Shown here: in pieces, positions 1-6,494 of the stretch
Layout: each line of letters starts with the position of its first letter
How positions within the stretch are numbered: the stretch's first letter is position 1
NCBI GenBank assembly: GCA_009775125.1
Contig: VSPD01000024.1
Coordinates: forward strand, 1 to 38,788
Source: Muribaculaceae bacterium
GTDB taxonomy: Bacteria; Bacteroidota; Bacteroidia; Bacteroidales; Muribaculaceae
Direction: 5' to 3'
DNA length: 38,788 nt
The notes under the pieces: model-generated
The model's input: the letters and a program-made list of their open reading frames with translations, nothing else
Databases searched by the model: none
What the model was told of the DNA's origin: nothing
Translations under genes and position numbers: made by a program

Positions 1-69
1 GATACATGATTAATTTCTGTAGACCTGCGGCTTAACATATCAATACATTAATTTATTTTTACGATATAC

Positions 70-1245
70 TTACTTAAGGAAATGTGACAGTATTCTGAGT
101 GCGATAGCCGCCGAAAGGATGCTGCTCCATGTGTCGGCTTCGGATGTAAGCAGTGGCGCGGCTATGAAAAGCACGCACGCGCCTGAATAGATTAAGAAAA
201 CCGGCCGGCAGAGCGGTGTTCCGCGCAGTAGCGTCCCGGCCAAAAGCGGAAGCAGGTTGAATGGTATAAACATCCAGTTCCATGCCGAACCGATGCTCGC
301 CGGAATCACGGCTACGGCTATAAGCGCCAGTGCGGCCAACGATTGCAGCCCGAGCGCCACGATATCAATTGCCTTCACCACGCGCGGCCATCGGCCTGCC
401 ATATCCATTGCCGATACGGCTGCCGAGAGAATCAATATCGCTATGGCAGCCGCCACGGGTGTTACGGGCTGCGGTCCGTTCGGCCGTGTCGCCTCGACAA
501 GCACCGCCGGCGTTCCTGAAAGCAAATGTCTTACCGTGCCGTCGCGCGACACGATAGAGGCCGACGGGAGACATTCGTCCATGGTCCGGGGTGTAAGGGA
601 AGTGTGCCAATGGTCGGAAACATCGCAGTCGGTGCCAAGACCTACGGTGAAAACCAATGTCGACCACGGGCTTTCGTCTTTGAGGCCTTCTTTAAAATGA
701 GTGCCGTTATCCATAGCCTGGAAGCGGTTGTTCATCCGGATTTCATCGTTCCCGAGAGCCTCTGTGATTTTTCTTATGGCCTCTGAACTGCAACTGCGGA
801 ACCTGACGTTGAAATCTTTCTCGCTGCCCGATTCCACCGCGTCATCAAGCAGACGCCACAGTGTGCGTATCTGCGGGTCGGTAAGGTTGAGTGGATATTC
901 TTTCACCTCGCGTCCCTCCGAGCGGAACATCCCGAGATACTCGTCAATGCCTATGGCCGCAAAACGCCCTTTTGCATGGCCCAGAACTTGACCGAGGGCA
1001 TTGTCGGTGCTTGTCTCGAAACTGAATACATTGTCGAGCCCAAACGCCGGGCATTGCAGGCGTATGGCCGCATGGCCGGTGGCCTGATAAAAGAGCGGCC
1101 CGGGCGATGTCACCAGCATTGAGGCGCCGACTTCTTCGGTAAACGTGGGCTCCGGAGCTTGCGCTGTGGCCCACACGGCGGAAAGAAGCATGAAAACCGC
1201 AACGACGGCTCGCAGCCCGTAGCGGCTGCGGTATTCATCCGGCAT
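70..1245 (-). CDS. DUF4105 / Lnb-like membrane protein (candidate lipoprotein N-acyltransferase)
   Basis: The protein has an N-terminal signal or anchor segment, a periplasmic domain of about 220 residues, and four or five hydrophobic helices in the last 130 residues. The soluble part carries the DUF4105-type signature: a GPLFYQATGHAAIR stretch with a conserved His (about residue 58) and a later RFRSCSSEAI stretch with a Cys (about 152), the likely catalytic pair. The Bacteroides family with this layout has been linked to N-acylation of lipoproteins (Lnb). That role is taken from the family, not shown here. The start is placed at the ATG at 1245; the reading frame can extend to a TTG at 1266, but the ATG gives a better signal sequence. 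It has its own -7 box about 130 nt upstream and no operon partner. The fold assignment is fairly sure and the reaction less so. Confidence 0.72.
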   Translation of the reverse strand: MPDEYRSRYGLRAVVAVFMLLSAVWATAQAPEPTFTEEVGASMLVTSPGPLFYQATGHAAIRLQCPAFGLDNVFSFETSTDNALGQVLGHAKGRFAAIGIDEYLGMFRSEGREVKEYPLNLTDPQIRTLWRLLDDAVESGSEKDFNVRFRSCSSEAIRKITEALGNDEIRMNNRFQAMDNGTHFKEGLKDESPWSTLVFTVGLGTDCDVSDHWHTSLTPRTMDECLPSASIVSRDGTVRHLLSGTPAVLVEATRPNGPQPVTPVAAAIAILILSAAVSAMDMAGRWPRVVKAIDIVALGLQSLAALALIAVAVIPASIGSAWNWMFIPFNLLPLLAGTLLRGTPLCRPVFLIYSGACVLFIAAPLLTSEADTWSSILSAAIALRILSHFLK

Positions 1246-1374
1246 ATATTTATTTATCGTCAGCAATATACTTCGTTCCGTTATGTTCTCCGCCTGTAAT
1301 TTCTGCTATTAGCATCGAGTTTTCATAAGATAGTGTGTTCTGTGTGTAAAATCCGTTACGACAGGCGTAGATTG

Positions 1375-1382
1375 CAAAGATA
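1375..1382 (-). promoter_or_regulatory. Bacteroidota -7 box (TATCTTTG) upstream of the DUF4105 gene
   Basis: On the minus strand this reads TATCTTTG, a match to TAnnTTTG. No TTTG sits 19-21 nt upstream, so the -33 element is weak or absent. Transcription from here would give a leader of roughly 120 nt. Confidence 0.45.
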
Positions 1383-1461
1383 AATCAAATTATATAAATC
1401 ACCCCTCCATAATTGTTAAATAGTGTTAAATATTATTAAACATGAGGGCGCCGATGTCGTG

Positions 1462-2370
1462 CTACGACTTCTGGTATTCGGTGGGCGACATGCCCGTGAT
1501 GTGCTTGAAATACTTGCCGAACGACGACTGGGTGTTGAAATTGAGCGCATAGGCCACTTGCTGGATGTTTTTGTTGGAGAAACGAAGCATGTTCTTGGCT
1601 TCGAGTATCACAAACTCGTCGATCCACGCCGCGGCCGAGCGTCCGGTCGCCTCCTTTATGATATGCGACAGATATTTCGGCGATATGAAAAGTTTGTCGG
1701 CGTAGAAAGCTATCGAGCGTTCGTGGGTGTGATGAAGCTGAACGAGATTCATAAACTCATGCACATAGTTGAGCTTGCGCGACTGAGGCTGCTTCGAGTT
1801 CTCGGAATTAGGCCCTGTGTGGTTTTCCTCGAATTGAAGCATCTGGTAGATTATGGCCTGGATGAGCGACCGGGCTATGTTCTTGGAAAAAACAGCCTCG
1901 CGGTTGCGCGTGGCATTGAGGTGGAGCAGTTCCATATACTGGCCAAGTTGCGAGGCCTCGTCGGGCGAGAGGTTGCCCGTGGGCGACACATGCCGGTCGA
2001 TCATTTGCTTTATATTTATGGCGTTGAGGTCGAGATTGAGGTCATGCATAAATTTCGTTGACACGAATAAGGCATATGCCTCTACTTTCGACCAATCCAC
2101 CTTGTTCACCTTTATTATCGACCCCGAACCGAGCACCACTATCGAATTTTGCCTTATCGTGTAAGTGTTGAGGTTTACGTCGAGCGAGATTTCGCCTTTA
2201 AGCACCAGGCACACCGTGAGCCCCGCGAATCTCACGGGATTGGAAAGTATCTCGATGCCGTCCTCGCCCGGCTTTATGCGTGAAAAAATATAATCGTCGC
2301 CGAGCTGTCCGTAATGCGATGAATATTTCTTTATTTCCTCGAAGCGTTCGAATTGTATGATTTGTTCCAT
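1462..2370 (-). CDS. AraC-family transcriptional regulator
   Basis: This is a DNA-binding regulator of about 302 residues. The C-terminal 100 residues form the two helix-turn-helix units of the AraC/XylS family. Typical stretches are FYADKLFISPKYLSHIIKEATG and, at the end, VAYALNFNTQSSFGKYFKHITGMSPTEYQ. The N-terminal 170 residues look like a cupin-type sensing domain with no obvious ligand signature. The frame is open to a GTG at 2412, but that codon lies inside a strong promoter, so the ATG at 2370 (MEQIIQFERF) is the start. The gene stands alone and its target is unknown. The divergent neighbour is the candidate RNA and secreted-protein unit that begins near 2524, which is one possible target. 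Confidence 0.9.
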   Translation of the reverse strand: MEQIIQFERFEEIKKYSSHYGQLGDDYIFSRIKPGEDGIEILSNPVRFAGLTVCLVLKGEISLDVNLNTYTIRQNSIVVLGSGSIIKVNKVDWSKVEAYALFVSTKFMHDLNLDLNAINIKQMIDRHVSPTGNLSPDEASQLGQYMELLHLNATRNREAVFSKNIARSLIQAIIYQMLQFEENHTGPNSENSKQPQSRKLNYVHEFMNLVQLHHTHERSIAFYADKLFISPKYLSHIIKEATGRSAAAWIDEFVILEAKNMLRFSNKNIQQVAYALNFNTQSSFGKYFKHITGMSPTEYQKS

Positions 2371-2401
2371 GAAATATGCTCTAAAACTCCAAATTTTGGT
2401 A

Positions 2402-2432
2402 CAAATATACACATTTTCGCATAAACGGCAAA
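2402..2432 (-). promoter_or_regulatory. Promoter of the AraC-type regulator
   Basis: On the minus strand a TTTG (2429-2432) is followed after 19 nt by TATATTTG (2402-2409), the full Bacteroidota housekeeping promoter. Transcription would begin near 2395, about 25 nt before the ATG. This rules out the upstream GTG. Confidence 0.8.
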
Positions 2433-2486
2433 AATAGATGAAAAAATCACCCTTCCCTCAATCCCGTCAAAAAGTATATATGTCGG

Positions 2487-2517
2487 CTTGCTTTTTAAAA
2501 AATATTTGTTAAATTTG
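2487..2517 (+). promoter_or_regulatory. Promoter driving the candidate structured RNA
   Basis: CTTG at 2487-2490 (three of four -33 bases) is followed after 19 nt by TAAATTTG at 2510-2517, an exact -7 box. The expected start site is near 2524, just before the first long helix. Confidence 0.6.
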
Positions 2518-2523
2518 CAACCG

Positions 2524-2860
2524 CATATCGCTTGCAGAGACCCGATATGGGGCTTGCGGGCGGGTGCGACGACATATTGGAATGCGTTTATCGACGCTTT
2601 TTCTTGACGATTAGAAACTTCGCAACTTTCTCAGATATAGTCAGGAATCGGCAACCGGTAGATGTCTGATGTGGATATGTATATTATCGGCCGGCGGACT
2701 GCGCGAGAGCGTTGTGTCCGACGGTATTTGCCTATACATATTTGCGTGAGGTCTCTGCATGTGTTGCCCGTTCTAACTATATCGGGCAATGCGAAGGCCT
2801 CTAATCGTGAGAACGGGCAGCAAGGTAAGGCTCTCACGCATTTTCTTTTCCTACCGTAAA
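2524..2860 (+). ncRNA. Candidate structured RNA or long structured 5' leader
   Basis: The stretch has no convincing ORF but is dense in long complementary segments. GCAGAGACC (2534-2542) pairs with GGTCTCTGC (2750-2758) and ATATG (2545-2549) with CATAT (2737-2741), giving a rod of about 225 nt. Downstream, TGCCCGTTCT (2765-2774) can pair with AGAACGGGCA (2810-2819), or TTGCCCG (2764-2770) can instead pair with CGGGCAA (2783-2789) while CGTGAGA (2806-2812) pairs with TCTCACG (2832-2838). CCCGATAT (2541-2548) also matches ATATCGGG (2779-2786). It follows a promoter and precedes the secreted-protein gene at 2951. I saw no RNase P, tmRNA or SRP core motif. A 6S-like rod or a switching leader are both possible. 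The 3' end is uncertain; a GC-rich stretch ending in six T lies at 2861-2887. Confidence 0.5.
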
Positions 2861-2950
2861 GGCCGCCCGGGAGCCGCCGGCATTTTTTATCCTATGAAGC
2901 GCATTTTTGCCTCTGCCAAAACGTCAACTTAAAATCAAAAAACAAGTCTT

Positions 2951-3487
2951 ATGAAAAAGCTTATCGCATTTGTGTGCATCATGATGCTTGGCATTGCCGG
3001 CATCGCCGCGCAAGACAACATCGCCGGCGACTGGACCCCCGACGGCGCGTCCTGGCTGGGCGACATCAAAATAAAAAGCATGGGCGGCGACAAATACAAA
3101 ATCCGCCTCTCCACATCCGACGGCGTATTCACCACTACCGGCAAACTCTACAATGGCACCCTTTATGCCGACTTTGAGGATGAGGCACCCGAATATGGTG
3201 AATACTGGGTCGAAAACGGCGATGTTCTTGTAGGCCGTGGCAGTGGTGGATACAGTATTCATGGCAAGGCAGCCGGGTGGATTGGTAGTAATCAAAGATA
3301 TTGCTTTACATCATCCCGCTATGGTTGCGCCACTGTAAGAAAACACCGTTGCTACATAAAATTGAAATTCACGAAAAACGGGATGGACGCTTCTTTAAAT
3401 TTCGAGAGCACCTATCTAAAAAACGGGAATCCAATGTTTTATCAAGGGTCGACCTGGGTGTCACAAGGTTCGTACACCTGTTGGTGA
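2951..3487 (+). CDS. Small secreted protein of unknown function
   Basis: It encodes 178 residues, starting with a clean signal peptide (MKKLIAFVCIMMLGIAGIAA, cleavage probably before QDN). The mature part is rich in Gly, Tyr and Trp and looks beta-stranded, somewhat like small lipocalin-type or DUF2147-like domains, but I do not recognise a family. Four cysteines (118, 126, 134, 177) cluster in the C-terminal third and could form disulfides. The second half of the gene is visibly AT-richer than the first, which may indicate a mosaic gene. It is the only plus-strand gene, lies 3' of the candidate structured RNA, and ends one base before the convergent xseB stop. Confidence 0.75.
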   Translation: MKKLIAFVCIMMLGIAGIAAQDNIAGDWTPDGASWLGDIKIKSMGGDKYKIRLSTSDGVFTTTGKLYNGTLYADFEDEAPEYGEYWVENGDVLVGRGSGGYSIHGKAAGWIGSNQRYCFTSSRYGCATVRKHRCYIKLKFTKNGMDASLNFESTYLKNGNPMFYQGSTWVSQGSYTCW

Positions 3488-3488
3488 T

Positions 3489-3689
3489 TTAAGGCTGCGG
3501 AGTTTCGAGCGAGGCGAGGATGGTGCGCAGTTCGGTCTCGGTGGTTGTCAGGCGAGAGCGGCATTCCGACAGAAGTTCGGTGGCGCGGCGTGTGAGGGCG
3601 GTGAGGCGGTCGATGTCGCAGCTGTCCGACTGGATTGTGCGCAAAATATTTTCAAGTTCAGTAACAGCCTGTTGATATGTAAGTTCCAT
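3489..3689 (-). CDS. xseB: Exodeoxyribonuclease VII small subunit
   Basis: The 66-residue helical protein MELTYQQAVTELENIL... has the XseB pattern: a short N-terminal helix with YQQAVTELE, a middle Cys/Asp-rich turn, then a long helix LLSECRSRL. Several small subunits bind one XseA in the cytoplasm to make exonuclease VII, which degrades single-stranded DNA into oligonucleotides in repair. The family usually has 65-80 residues, so this is full length. It follows xseA on the same strand, separated by 120 bp that contain a dispersed repeat. It converges on the secreted-protein gene with almost no spacer. Confidence 0.88.
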   Translation of the reverse strand: MELTYQQAVTELENILRTIQSDSCDIDRLTALTRRATELLSECRSRLTTTETELRTILASLETPQP

Positions 3690-3742
3690 TTTATTTTAAG
3701 TTTGGGAGTTTGGAAGTTGGGTAGTAGGGCGGTAGGAACACT

Positions 3743-3790
3743 AACCGCGGAGCGCTTTGCCATCGGCAAAGAACCCTCCGGCTTGTGAAA
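3743..3790 (-). repeat. Dispersed REP-like inverted unit, copy 1
   Basis: Between xseA and xseB, GCGCTTTGCC (3752-3761) and GGCAAAGAACCCTCCGGC (3765-3782) form a hairpin with a 3-nt loop around CTTTGCC/GGCAAAG. The same unit is present in reverse orientation at 17937-17967 with a different loop, and both are followed by a CTCCGGCTTGTGA-type segment. Confidence 0.7.
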
Positions 3791-3809
3791 TTGTGCATCG
3801 TGCATCGTG

Positions 3810-5114
3810 CTAATTTGCCGTTGACCGTATCGTTCCCGAGGCGAGGATGGTTTCGATTTCGGTGCCGGGGGCGATATCGGCCGCGGAGGTCACGGCGCGT
3901 CCGTCGACGCGCGTTATCGAGTAGCCGCGGCGGAGCGTGGCCTCGGGCGACAGCACGGCTATGAGCTGGGCGTCGGCGTCGAGGCGCCGGCGTTGGCGGT
4001 CGATGGCAGTGGCCACGGCTTGCGTCAAGGTTCCGGCCATGGCGTCGAGGCGGGCGGCCTGCGGGCGCAGGCGGCTGTCGGGTATGGCGGCGAGGCCGGC
4101 ACGCACGTTGATAAGGCGGTTGCGGGCCCGCGACAGAGCGGCTGTTGCGGCGGTGGGCAGCGCGCCGCGGATATATTCGAGCTGTTGGCGGCAACCGCCG
4201 ATGCGGTCGGCCACAGAGCGGTGTATCGCCGCCGCCGTCTGGGCCAGTCGCGCCAAGGCGTCGGCTCCGCGCCCCACGAGCCATGCCGCGGCTGCCGTCG
4301 GGGTCTTCACGCGCATGTTAGCCACATAGTCGAGAAGCGTAATGTCGCGTTCGTGGCCTATGCCGATAATCACCGGTATGGGAAATTGCGCTATGTTGGC
4401 GGCTAAGTCGTAGCTTTCAAACGAACCGAGATCCGACGTGGCGCCGCCGCCGCGAATTATCACCACGCAGTCGTACGCGTCGAGGTCGGCGTTGATGGCG
4501 TCGAGCGCGGCGATGATAGACTCGGCCGAACGTTCGCCCTGCATTATCGCCGGGAAAAGACGCCCCGTGAAGCGCAGGCGGTAAGGGTTGAGGAAAAGCT
4601 GGCGACAAAAGTCGCCGTAGCCGGCCGCTCCCGCTGCCGATATTATGGCTATGCGCGAGGGCACGTCGGGCCACGGCAGCGTCCGGTTCATGTCGAGGAT
4701 GCCCTCGGCTTTGAGCCGGGCCAGTATCTCGGCGCGGCGGCGCAGCAAGTCGCCGGCCGTGTATGAGGGGTCGATGGCGTTGATGTTGAGCGAGAACCCG
4801 TAGAGCGGATGGAACGATGCCGTTACACGCACCAACACCTTCATGTCCGAGCCGAAAGGCCGCCCTGTCGCCTGCAAGAACTGGCGCGATATTATCGAAA
4901 AAGCCGAGGCCCATATGTTGGCGCGCGCCTTGGCCCGCTGCTGCCCCGACGCCGGGTCCTTCTCGATGAGCTCCATATAGCAGTGGCCGCCGGAGACGCG
5001 CACATCGGCAGTCTCGGCCACCACCCACACATTCTGAGTGCCCGGCGCCGATGCCACGGCGCGGCTCACGGCCGCGTTAAGTTGCGAAAGGGTAAGAGCT
5101 TGCGTGCCGTTCAT
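3810..5114 (-). CDS. xseA: Exodeoxyribonuclease VII large subunit
   Basis: The 434-residue protein has the XseA layout. Residues 1-110 form an OB-fold that binds single-stranded DNA (NVWVVAETADVRVSGGHCYMEL). The catalytic domain follows, with PSRIAIISAAGAAGYGDF and the conserved DCVVIIRGGGATSDLGSFESYDLA and PVIIGIGHERDITLLDYVA blocks. A helical arm then leads to a C-terminal beta segment (LRRGYSITRVDGRAV). It is the catalytic partner of XseB. Its ATG overlaps the stop of the DUF3256 gene by 4 bp (ATGA), so the two are translationally coupled. Length is typical and no key block is missing. Confidence 0.95.
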   Translation of the reverse strand: MNGTQALTLSQLNAAVSRAVASAPGTQNVWVVAETADVRVSGGHCYMELIEKDPASGQQRAKARANIWASAFSIISRQFLQATGRPFGSDMKVLVRVTASFHPLYGFSLNINAIDPSYTAGDLLRRRAEILARLKAEGILDMNRTLPWPDVPSRIAIISAAGAAGYGDFCRQLFLNPYRLRFTGRLFPAIMQGERSAESIIAALDAINADLDAYDCVVIIRGGGATSDLGSFESYDLAANIAQFPIPVIIGIGHERDITLLDYVANMRVKTPTAAAAWLVGRGADALARLAQTAAAIHRSVADRIGGCRQQLEYIRGALPTAATAALSRARNRLINVRAGLAAIPDSRLRPQAARLDAMAGTLTQAVATAIDRQRRRLDADAQLIAVLSPEATLRRGYSITRVDGRAVTSAADIAPGTEIETILASGTIRSTAN

Positions 5115-5740
5115 CGGTCGAGAAGTTTAAAATTTTTGCCGTTCCAGTAATAATTGAGCTGCTTGCGTATATTGGCCAGAGCGTCGGGGCGGTCGCCCGG
5201 CGAGAAATACCGATCCACAGTAGGCGTGAGAGTCAAGATGGCCGAGTCGGGATTATAGGCATATTCCGCGAGCATGAAAGGAATCTGAGCCTCGGCCGCC
5301 GCCGTGGCATCCTTGCTGTCGTCGATAAGCCATGTGCGCAACGACGGAGGCGTGAAAGGCGACTTGGAGAGCGGCTCCCAACGGTAATTGTAGAGGCGCA
5401 TCACACTGTCGCGCACCGGCGTGGCCACAGTCTCGATCACGCCAAGCACCGGACGCTCCTCCATGGGGTTGAGCACAAAAATCTGATAGACAGTACTGTC
5501 GGAAGCCTGCACCGTAAGGCTGTAAGGCTTCTCGTCGACGATGCGGCATCGTCCGCCCGTGGCGTTGGCCGATTGCTTTGTCGAACCGGCATGGAAATAG
5601 TCGAGCATATCGAGGCGCACCGACGGCCCCAGCAGCAGCATCACCTCATCGGGAGCCACCGTAAAAGCCTTCTCCGCCGTGACCTGCGCCTGCGTCGCAG
5701 CCGCCACCGCCAAAAATATCGTAAGGAGAAAATGTTTCAT
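5111..5740 (-). CDS. DUF3256 family secreted protein
   Basis: The protein has about 209 residues from the ATG at 5740, beginning with a signal peptide (MKHFLLTIFLAVAAATQAQ). The mature part matches the Bacteroidales DUF3256 pattern: an early PDEVMLLLGPSVRLDMLDYF block, a Leu/Thr/Ser-rich middle and a C-terminal LTLTPTVDRYF. The biochemical role is unknown. It is the first gene of a unit with xseA (4-bp overlap) and xseB; an export protein next to a cytoplasmic nuclease probably reflects shared transcription rather than shared function. An upstream in-frame ATG at 5776 would add 12 residues, but the promoter -7 box lies between the two ATGs, favouring 5740. Confidence 0.82.
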   Translation of the reverse strand: MKHFLLTIFLAVAAATQAQVTAEKAFTVAPDEVMLLLGPSVRLDMLDYFHAGSTKQSANATGGRCRIVDEKPYSLTVQASDSTVYQIFVLNPMEERPVLGVIETVATPVRDSVMRLYNYRWEPLSKSPFTPPSLRTWLIDDSKDATAAAEAQIPFMLAEYAYNPDSAILTLTPTVDRYFSPGDRPDALANIRKQLNYYWNGKNFKLLDR

Positions 5741-5744
5741 AACA

Positions 5745-5752
5745 CAAAGATA
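5745..5752 (-). promoter_or_regulatory. -7 box (TATCTTTG) immediately before the DUF3256 start
   Basis: This exact TAnnTTTG match on the minus strand ends 5 nt before the ATG at 5740. The predicted start of transcription falls on or within two bases of that ATG, so the mRNA would be leaderless or nearly so. The -33 region is a T-run without an exact TTTG at the best spacing. Confidence 0.55.
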
Positions 5753-5880
5753 AACAAAAAAAACGATACCTCGCATCCTCTCCCACGAAAAAACACCTCC
5801 TTGTAAAAGGGGGAATTAAAGTAGATATAGACGTATCTATTCCCGCAAAAGGTTGATAAACTAATATTTACAAATTAATT

Positions 5881-5907
5881 TATCGTAAATTTTGAAAAAT
5901 TACGATA
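5881..5907. repeat. AT-rich hairpin
   Basis: TATCGTAA (5881-5888) pairs with TTACGATA (5900-5907), and the stem extends into flanking T and A runs with one mismatch. It lies between the DUF3256 promoter and the dispersed element. The motif TTATCGTAAATT recurs in reverse just before the DUF4268 start (7426-7437). Confidence 0.5.
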
Positions 5908-5921
5908 TTTGCATAAATTAC

Positions 5922-6195
5922 GGCACAAGCCGAAAATGCGGTGCATGGAATCGCGTAGCGATTCAAGAATGTAGCCCGGGGTGGAGCGATAGCGGAACCC
6001 CGGGTATCGTCATTGGCATCATCCGTGGTATTGGAGCGAGCGACAGCGTAGCGTTCTGCATCACGGTTGACATTTTCGAACGCTCCGGCAGGCTCCGCTC
6101 CAATGCCATAATAAATAACATCCACGCCCCCAGGGCTGTCGCCCTGCGCTACAATATTTGTCTCCTAACGGAGACGCAATGCACCGTAATTACGG
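5922..6195 (+). repeat. Modular hairpin-rich dispersed element, copy 1
   Basis: The element of about 275 bp is bounded by GGCACAAGC and CGGTGCAT (5939-5946) on the left and ATGCACCG (6179-6186) on the right. Inside it is a chain of hairpins: GAATCGC/GCGATTC (5948-5964), CCCGGGGT/ACCCCGGG (5975-6004), a longer TTGGAGCG...CGCTCCAA stem, CAGGGC/GCCCTG and GTCTCC/GGAGAC. A copy in reverse orientation, visibly about 90% identical, lies at 25343-25625. It has no convincing ORF and no transposase. Confidence 0.85.
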
Positions 6196-6208
6196 CTTGA
6201 TCCTTAAT

Positions 6209-6252
6209 GGCACAAGCCGAAATGTCGGTGCATGGAATCGCGTAGCGATTTT
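6209..6252 (+). repeat. Truncated second copy of the dispersed element
   Basis: About 44 bp repeat the left end of the element (GGCACAAGCCGAAAT, CGGTGCATGG, ATCGCGTAGCGATT) in direct orientation, immediately after the full copy, then stop at unrelated AT-rich sequence. Confidence 0.75.
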
Positions 6253-6317
6253 GAATTCCCTATTTGCAATGTTTTTAGCTGCACATGCAACGGGTTTACG
6301 GATTGTGCCGTATTTCG

Positions 6318-6354
6318 CAATTTATCGCAATTTATCTCAAATTGCGATAAATTG
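6318..6354. repeat. 11-bp perfect inverted repeat, AT-rich
   Basis: CAATTTATCGC (6318-6328) and GCGATAAATTG (6344-6354) are perfect inverse copies with a 15-nt loop that itself repeats part of the arm. It could be a protein-binding site or part of the repeat junction; no T-run follows. Confidence 0.45.
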
Positions 6355-6419
6355 AAATATAATTTATTGAGTATTAATTATGTAATAGTGTTGATGTGTG
6401 TGCGATAAATCCCTGTTAA

Positions 6420-6447
6420 GCGGCCAAACCTCCCTCGGTCTGGCCGC
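6420..6447 (-). terminator. Hairpin downstream of the DUF4268 gene, possible terminator
   Basis: GCGGCCA (6420-6426) pairs with TGGCCGC (6441-6447), about 50 bp beyond the DUF4268 stop. The following minus-strand sequence is only moderately T-rich, so intrinsic termination is uncertain. Confidence 0.4.
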
Positions 6448-6494
6448 ATTCATGTTCGGAGTTTTCGTCGTATGCGTATAAATCGGCATTAATA

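Noticed and set aside
1246..1266. TTG start for the DUF4105 gene
   Set aside because: The ATG at 1245 gives a normal signal peptide and needs no rare start codon.
2662..2859. A 65-residue plus-strand frame within the candidate RNA
   Set aside because: Its translation is basic and domain-free, and it runs through the paired RNA segments; base-pairing explains the sequence better than coding.
2861..2887. Strong intrinsic terminator after the candidate RNA
   Set aside because: The GC-rich stretch before the six T pairs poorly with itself (four clear base pairs), so I do not call a terminator.
5892..6200. Short frames within the dispersed element (also at 25338-25649)
   Set aside because: They translate hairpin arms, frames differ between copies, and no promoter is attached.
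5922..6260. CRISPR array suggested by repeated short palindromes
   Set aside because: The hairpins differ from each other, there is no constant repeat with unique spacers, and no cas gene is present.
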